This document shows positions 59,638 through 64,000 of a stretch of 64,000 bases of DNA, one piece after another. Both the position numbers and the translations under genes were made by a program. The stretch comes from JACDAN01 sp035776735. Lineage in GTDB: Bacteria; Actinomycetota; Thermoleophilia; Gaiellales; Gaiellaceae. Numbering within the stretch: the first letter of the stretch is position 1; the number at the start of each line of letters is the position of its first letter. Where the stretch lies: NCBI GenBank assembly GCA_035776735.1, contig DASSSO010000220.1, positions 1 through 64,000 on the forward strand, given 5' to 3'. The notes beneath the pieces were generated by a model. The model saw only the letters and a list, made by a program, of their open reading frames with translations. It searched no databases and was not told where the DNA came from.

Positions 59638-60528
59638 TCAGCTCTTGCTCCGGACCCTCACCGTGCTGCTCGTGGCCGAGAAGCGCGAGCCCATCGCCGC
59701 GCGCACACGGTAGGTGCCTCCCGGCGCCACGGTGAACCGGTAGCCGCCGATGCGCGTCGTTCTCGTCGTCGCGACCTTGCGCCAGCCGCTCCCGCGGCGC
59801 CGCTCGAGCGTGACGGGGATGCCGACGACCGCATGGCGGAGGAAGTCGAGCGCGAAGCCGGAGACGACCCGGCCGCGGTTCCGCGCGCGGATCGACACGA
59901 GCGAGGGCGGGAGGTTCCCCTCGAGCTTCACCCGCGCCATCGCGACGAACGCCTGGCCGCGGTTCCAGCTCGAGGCCTGGATCGAGCCGTTCACGAAGAA
60001 GTCGTTCGACTCGGGCCGGGTCAGGAGGAAGCGGACGTAGGCGTGGAGCTCGCGGCTGAGCGGGAAGGCGACCACGAGCTCGCTCGGCGCCGACTGGCGC
60101 TGCACCTGGAGGACGAAGAATCCCGGGATGTCGCCGACGATCCGTCCCCGGACCACGTGCGGGATCGAGACGCCGGCGCGCTGGTCCTCCTGCCAGTCGC
60201 GTGTCAGGTTGGCGAGGGCGATCCGCTCGGTGTCGAGGCGGCGTCCGTCGAAGCCGACCTCCCAGTCGATGGCGGCGTTTCCCCAGGGGCTCGGCGCTCC
60301 GCTCGGCCCGTAGCCGGGCCCGACCCAGCTGCCCTTCGTTCCGCTCGCGCTCACGCGGGAGTAGGCGTCAGGCGAGCCGATCACGAGCGTGAGCCCGTCC
60401 GGGACGCTCGCGACCGGAGGGTTCGGTGCGACGCGGACGCGGTCGATGGTCTGGCCAGGCGCCAGTTGGGCGACCGAGAGCGCCGCGACGACCCCGGCCG
60501 CAACGACGGTAAGCGCGGCCCATCGCAC
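59638..60528 (-). CDS. Membrane-anchored or exported protein of unknown function, 296 aa
   Basis: The GTG at 60528 was chosen: it starts MRWAALTVVAAGVVAALSVA, an export signal, while the longer frame above it is the shadow of the cupredoxin gene. The body includes DGLTLVIGSPDAYSRVSASG, RDWQEDQRAGVSIPHVVRGR and a C-terminal Ig-like part (RRRGSGWRKVATTRTTRIGG then YRFTVAPGGTYRVRAAMGS). It starts 11 bases after the cupredoxin gene stop and on the same strand, so the two form an operon. Confidence 0.65.
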   Translation of the reverse strand: MRWAALTVVAAGVVAALSVAQLAPGQTIDRVRVAPNPPVASVPDGLTLVIGSPDAYSRVSASGTKGSWVGPGYGPSGAPSPWGNAAIDWEVGFDGRRLDTERIALANLTRDWQEDQRAGVSIPHVVRGRIVGDIPGFFVLQVQRQSAPSELVVAFPLSRELHAYVRFLLTRPESNDFFVNGSIQASSWNRGQAFVAMARVKLEGNLPPSLVSIRARNRGRVVSGFALDFLRHAVVGIPVTLERRRGSGWRKVATTRTTRIGGYRFTVAPGGTYRVRAAMGSRFSATSSTVRVRSKS

Positions 60529-60539
60529 GGCGAAAGAGG

Positions 60540-61262
60540 CTAGCCGATGGTGATTCGGGCGGTGTAAGGGCGGCTCACGCCGCCGATCGTCAGGCGCGCG
60601 ACGTACCTGCCGCGCGGGAGCGTGCGGCGAAGGCGGAGCCGGAGCTCGTTCCTGCCCGGCCGGAAGCGCTTCCTCGCGCTCGCGACCGACCGGTTCCGCC
60701 GGAGGAGCTGCAGGCGGGCCGGCGCGGCCATCGTCACCCGCGCGCGTGCGACGAGCCAGCGGCTCCCGCGGGCGCGGGCGACGCCGACCCGGAAGCCCGT
60801 CACCGTCTGGTGGACGTGGGGGCCAGCCGGCGGCGGGGGTGGGCGAGGCGGCGGCGGCGGGGGCGGGGGAGGCGGAGGCGGTGGCGGCGGCGGCGGAGGG
60901 GGCGCCCCTGAGGTCGCAAAGCTGCCGTTCATGAAGTCGGCGTGCGGGTCGCAGACGAAGTGATAGATGGACGCGGCCTGCAAGACGACGTCTTCCCACG
61001 TGGTCGTCTCGACCTCGAGCACCTCCGTCTTCCGGTCGACGCCGGGCCCGGTCAGGTGGAAGTTGTGGCTACTGGTCTCGTCGTGGATCTCGAAGTCGTA
61101 GGTGCCCGCCGTGCCGGATGTGACCGGATTGCCGTTCGCGTCCTTCAGCGTGATCGTCAGATCGCTCTGAACTGTTCCGATCAGACGTGGCTCGCCTGCT
61201 GCTCGTACTGCGCCAGGCAGCATCAGCACCAGTGCCGCAGCCCCGAGCAGGAGGCCCTTCAC
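60540..61262 (-). CDS. Secreted cupredoxin-like protein with polyproline linker, 240 aa
   Basis: Signal peptide GLLLGAAALVLMLPGAVRAA. The cupredoxin domain (25-120) shows likely type-1 copper ligands: His in ETSSHNFHL, and Cys, His, Met in FVCDPHADFM. GTYDFEIHD and VETTTWEDVVL are strands of the plastocyanin fold. A linker of 19 prolines, Arg and 5 more prolines follows, then a basic beta-domain (GFRVGVARARGSRWLVARAR ... LPRGRYVARLTIGGVS). It probably carries electrons or copper at the cell surface. Confidence 0.8.
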   Translation of the reverse strand: MKGLLLGAAALVLMLPGAVRAAGEPRLIGTVQSDLTITLKDANGNPVTSGTAGTYDFEIHDETSSHNFHLTGPGVDRKTEVLEVETTTWEDVVLQAASIYHFVCDPHADFMNGSFATSGAPPPPPPPPPPPPPPPPPPPRPPPPPAGPHVHQTVTGFRVGVARARGSRWLVARARVTMAAPARLQLLRRNRSVASARKRFRPGRNELRLRLRRTLPRGRYVARLTIGGVSRPYTARITIG

Positions 61263-61339
61263 ACCCGAACCTACGCTCGCGCCCCGCCGGCGGTTTCGAG
61301 TCGAGAAGGAACGTCCGACTCGGCGCCTAACCTCGGTTC

Positions 61340-61828
61340 GTGACGGTTCTCGGCATCGATCCAGGCACTGCTTCCTGCGGATACGGCGTCGTCATCGAAA
61401 AGGGCGGCCGCCTACGGGCGGTGGACTTCGGGTGCTGGAAGACCACCGCGTCGCGGCGGCCGGAAGAGCGGCTGCTGAAGATCCACGACGGCGTCGTCGA
61501 GCTCATCGAGCGCTACGACCCGAGGGCGGTCGCAATCGAGGAGTCGTTTGTCGGCGTCGACGCCCGCACCGCGCTCTCTGTCGGGCAGGCGCGCGGCGCC
61601 GCGGTCGTCGCGGCCGCGCTCGCCGGCGTCGAGTGCACTGAGTACGCGCCCTCCCACGTGAAGCTCGCGGTCACCGGCTACGGGCGCGCCGAGAAGGCGC
61701 AGGTGCAGCGAATGGTGCAGGCGATCCTGCGCCTGGACGCGCCGCCGGCGCCGCACCACGCCGCCGATGCGCTCGCCGTCGCGATCTGCCACGCGATGGC
61801 GCCCGAGCTCCTGCGGGCGACGGGATGA
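61340..61828 (+). CDS. ruvC: RuvC Holliday-junction endonuclease
   Basis: 162 residues: VLGIDPGTASCGYGVV with the first catalytic Asp, AVAIEESFVGVDARTALSVG with Glu, EYAPSHVKLAVTGYGRAEKA, and HHAADALAVAICHAM with the last acidic residues. It cuts four-way junctions made by recombination, with RuvAB. It overlaps ruvA by four bases. Confidence 0.97.
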   Translation: MTVLGIDPGTASCGYGVVIEKGGRLRAVDFGCWKTTASRRPEERLLKIHDGVVELIERYDPRAVAIEESFVGVDARTALSVGQARGAAVVAAALAGVECTEYAPSHVKLAVTGYGRAEKAQVQRMVQAILRLDAPPAPHHAADALAVAICHAMAPELLRATG

Positions 61829-62382
61829 TCTCGTCACTCAGGGGCACGGTCGTCGCGCGGATGCTCGACGGCGTCGTCCTCGACGTGAACGGCGTCGGCT
61901 ACCGCGTGCAGACGACGCTGCGCGCCCTGCGCAAGGCCCAGGGCGGGAAGGAGGTCACGCTCGACACGTACCTCCACGTGCGGGAGGACGCGCTCCAGCT
62001 CTACGGCTTCGCGGAGACCGCGGAGCGCGAGCTCTTCGAGCACTTCCTCTCCGTCTCCGGCGTGGGCCCGAAGGTGGCGCTCGCGATCCTGTCCGGCTCG
62101 ACGCCGGCCGATCTCCGGCGCGCCATCGCGCTCGAGGACACGACCCGCTTCGTCGCCATCCCCGGGATCGGAAAGAAGACGGCAGAGCGCGTCGTCCTCG
62201 AGCTGAAGGAGAAGATCGGCCCGGTCGAGGCGCTGCCCGGCGCGCCCGAGCACGAGCTCGTCGCGCGGGACGCGCTCGTCGAGCTCGGCTACTCGCTGGT
62301 CGAGGCCGAGCGGGCGCTCGCCTCGACCGACCCCGAGGCGGCGCCGGAGGAGCGCGTCCGCCAGGCGCTGAGGGCCGCCTGA
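61825..62382 (+). CDS. ruvA: RuvA Holliday-junction binding protein
   Basis: 185 residues: MISSLRGTVVARMLDGVVLD at the OB-fold, VREDALQLYGFAETAERELF, FEHFLSVSGVGPKVALAILS and FVAIPGIGKKTAERVVLELK (two helix-hairpin-helix motifs), and a C-terminal RuvB-binding domain (DALVELGYSLVEAERALAS). Translationally coupled to ruvC. Confidence 0.97.
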   Translation: MISSLRGTVVARMLDGVVLDVNGVGYRVQTTLRALRKAQGGKEVTLDTYLHVREDALQLYGFAETAERELFEHFLSVSGVGPKVALAILSGSTPADLRRAIALEDTTRFVAIPGIGKKTAERVVLELKEKIGPVEALPGAPEHELVARDALVELGYSLVEAERALASTDPEAAPEERVRQALRAA

Positions 62383-62545
62383 TGACGGCCTCCTTCCCCG
62401 CATCTCGCGGCCGTCGCGCGGCCGCAAAGCGTCGCCTTGCGGCGTCCTCAGTCGCGCCCGTAGCCTCCGGCTACGAACGCTCCCTGCGTCCTTGCGACGC
62501 TCGCTTTTCGCCGGCGACGGCCACGATCTGCGCGAGAGGCGACCG

Positions 62546-63574
62546 TTGAGCGCCGCGCCGCAGTTCCTGGCGCCGACGGTCCGTCCGGACGAGGACGAGC
62601 TCGAGCGGTCGCTGCGACCGCGCTCGCTCGACGACTTCGTCGGGCAGGCGCGCGTCAAGGAGCAGCTCGCGATCGCGCTCGAGGCCGCGCGCACCCGCGG
62701 CGAGGCGCTGGATCACGTTCTGCTCGTCGGCCCGCCGGGCCTCGGCAAGACGAGCCTCGCCTACATCGTCCGCGAGGAGCTGGGCGTGGGAATCCGCACG
62801 GTCGCCGGGCCGGCGCTGGAGCGGAAGGGCGACCTCGCCGCAATCCTGACGGCGCTGGAGTCGCGGGACGTGCTGTTCGTGGACGAGATCCACCGGCTCA
62901 GCTCCGCCGTCGAGGAGGTGCTCTACCCCGCGCTCGAGGACTTCCGGCTCGACATCGTCGTCGGCCAGGGGCCGGCCGCCCGCACGCTGACGCTCGACGT
63001 CCCGCCGTTCACGCTCGTCGGAGCGACCACGCGCACCGGCCTGCTGACGACGCCGCTCCGCGACCGGTTCGGCATGACCTTCCGCCTGGACTACTACGAG
63101 CCGGCCGAGCTCGGGGTGATCGTCCGGCGCTCCGCGGGGATCCTCGGCGTCGAGATCCGCGACGACGCCGCCGACGAGATCGCCCGTCGCGCGCGCGGAA
63201 CGCCGCGGGTCGCGAACCGGATCCTGCGGCGGGTGCGAGACGTCGCGGAGGTGCGCCACCAGGGCGTCATTACGCCCGAGGTTGCGGGCGAGGCGCTCGA
63301 GCTGCTCGAGGTGGACGACTGCGGGCTCGAGCGCACGGACCGTGCGCTCCTGCGTGCGATCCTCGAGCGCTTCGACGGCGGCCCGGTCGGCCTCTCCACG
63401 CTGGCGGTCGCCCTCGGCGAAGAGCCGGACACGGTCGAGGACGTCTACGAGCCGTATCTGCTCCAGCTCGGCTTCATCCAGCGGACGCCGCGTGGCCGAA
63501 TCGTCACGAAGTCGGGACGGAAGCATCTCGGCGCGCCGATGGACACGGCGAGCCGGACGGCGAGCCTCTTCTAG
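62546..63574 (+). CDS. ruvB: RuvB branch-migration ATPase
   Basis: TTG at 62546 after GAGAGGC gives a normal 342-residue protein (MSAAPQFLAPTVRPDEDELE); the earlier start at 62492 would add a non-conserved leader. LRPRSLDDFVGQARVKEQL, VGPPGLGKTSLAYIV (Walker A), VLFVDEIHRLSSAVEEVLYP (Walker B), ATTRTGLLTTPLRDRFG and a C-terminal winged helix (IQRTPRGRIVTKSGRKHLG). A 163-base hairpin-rich gap separates it from ruvA, longer than usual. Confidence 0.96.
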   Translation: MSAAPQFLAPTVRPDEDELERSLRPRSLDDFVGQARVKEQLAIALEAARTRGEALDHVLLVGPPGLGKTSLAYIVREELGVGIRTVAGPALERKGDLAAILTALESRDVLFVDEIHRLSSAVEEVLYPALEDFRLDIVVGQGPAARTLTLDVPPFTLVGATTRTGLLTTPLRDRFGMTFRLDYYEPAELGVIVRRSAGILGVEIRDDAADEIARRARGTPRVANRILRRVRDVAEVRHQGVITPEVAGEALELLEVDDCGLERTDRALLRAILERFDGGPVGLSTLAVALGEEPDTVEDVYEPYLLQLGFIQRTPRGRIVTKSGRKHLGAPMDTASRTASLF

Positions 63575-64000
63575 GCCCCGTCTGCTCGCGACAGGTCGAG
63601 GAGGACGAGGTCGATGTCCGACCGACCTTCGCAGCCGGTCTGCCGCACCCGCGCCTGCCCTCCGGAGAATGAGCCGGCCGTGAAGAAGACCGCCGCCTCG
63701 ACGCCTTCGCTGTCCATCCCGGCGGGGCGGTAGCCGGCGGCGGTGACCGCCTCCTGGATCAGCAGCGTGGCCTCGTCGATCGGTTTGGTCGTGACCGCCT
63801 TCACCATGACGTGGCGCTCGTCCTTCCAGACCCGCGTGACCGTTCCGACCTGGTCGAAAGACAGCCCGGACGGCAGGAGCGCGAGCTCAGCTGCGGGAGC
63901 GGCGCTCGGGGCCGGACATGGATCGGCCGCGTCGAGCAGCTTCGCGCTCACGACGACCAACACCGCTGCGACCGGAATCCCCGCGAGCAACCAGTGGCGG
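63571..64000 (-). CDS. Membrane-anchored protein, N-terminus off window
   Basis: The frame stays open to the right edge (RHW before LLAGIPVAAVLVVVSAKLLD), so the true start is outside. One N-terminal helix is followed by GLSFDQVGTVTRVWKDERHV, VMVKAVTTKPIDEATLLIQE, AVTAAGYRPAGMDSEGVEAA and a C-terminal CEGRSDIDLVLLD. No family is recognised. It overlaps the convergent ruvB end by four bases. Confidence 0.6.
   Translation of the reverse strand, partial: RHWLLAGIPVAAVLVVVSAKLLDAADPCPAPSAAPAAELALLPSGLSFDQVGTVTRVWKDERHVMVKAVTTKPIDEATLLIQEAVTAAGYRPAGMDSEGVEAAVFFTAGSFSGGQARVRQTGCEGRSDIDLVLLDLSRADGA

Noticed and set aside
62383..62545. Similarity between the ruvA-ruvB gap and the inside of the MITE (GAACGC..CCTGCGTCC.TGC)
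   Set aside because: Only about 22 of 27 bases match, without the terminal repeats; too weak in high-GC DNA.

Overview
The window is high-GC chromosomal DNA with frequent GTG and TTG starts and dense gene packing. The order pdxS ... pdxT-yebC ... ruvC-ruvA-ruvB, an F420-type LLM oxidoreductase, many secreted proteins with proline-rich linkers and the overall codon use suggest an actinobacterium, most likely of the Thermoleophilia (Gaiellales/Solirubrobacterales) side. This placement is inference; no rRNA gene is present.

Left chromosomal part (1-26.8 kb). A secreted GH15 glucoamylase runs off the left edge. It is followed by a large secreted protein, a frameshifted subtilisin-inhibitor-like lipoprotein, a gamma-glutamyltransferase, the broken tail of a formylglycine-generating enzyme, an orphan FtsX-type permease, a metzincin-like protease, RlmN (with an unusual cysteine loss), an aldo/keto reductase, an LLM oxidoreductase, a serine hydrolase, an MFS exporter, a polyproline glycosidase-like secreted protein, a GAF-GAF-PAS histidine kinase, a nucleotidyltransferase, a phosphoesterase and YjbQ.

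Island (26.79-44.57 kb). A tRNA(CAU) gene is the attachment site of an integrated element. The last 21 bp of the tRNA recur at 44545-44565, a tyrosine integrase and an excisionase-like gene lie just inside the tRNA, and paired GTGCCCCCAC arm sites occur just inside both ends. Cargo includes an XRE/nucleotidyltransferase pair, a toxin/ribbon-helix-helix pair, and two very large RHS/YD-repeat secreted proteins, each followed within 6 bp by a small gene that looks like its immunity gene. A LuxR-type regulator precedes the second RHS gene. The island also carries remnants of other mobile DNA: a second tRNA-3'-end-like repeat pair (30.56 and 37.44 kb), a REP-associated transposase tail, an IS3 transposase tail, a REP-like palindrome, and decayed response regulator and sugar-epimerase genes.

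Accessory strip (44.6-46.8 kb). A run of very small membrane and stress-type proteins lies between the island end and a third, slightly diverged copy of the attachment core at 46.74 kb.

Right chromosomal part (46.8-64 kb). A DHFR-like reductase, a quinone-reductase tail, a lipoprotein and an ATP-dependent DNA ligase are followed by an M48 membrane protease whose 5' end is interrupted by a 160-bp MITE-like insert with a TTA target duplication. Then come a divergent FtsH-like protease with an overlapping membrane partner, a phosphoesterase, PdxS, an M36-like protease, a lipoprotein with an alpha/beta-hydrolase fold, PdxT, YebC, a cupredoxin operon, RuvCAB and a partial membrane-anchored protein at the right edge. 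PdxS and PdxT together make pyridoxal 5'-phosphate; RuvABC processes Holliday junctions.
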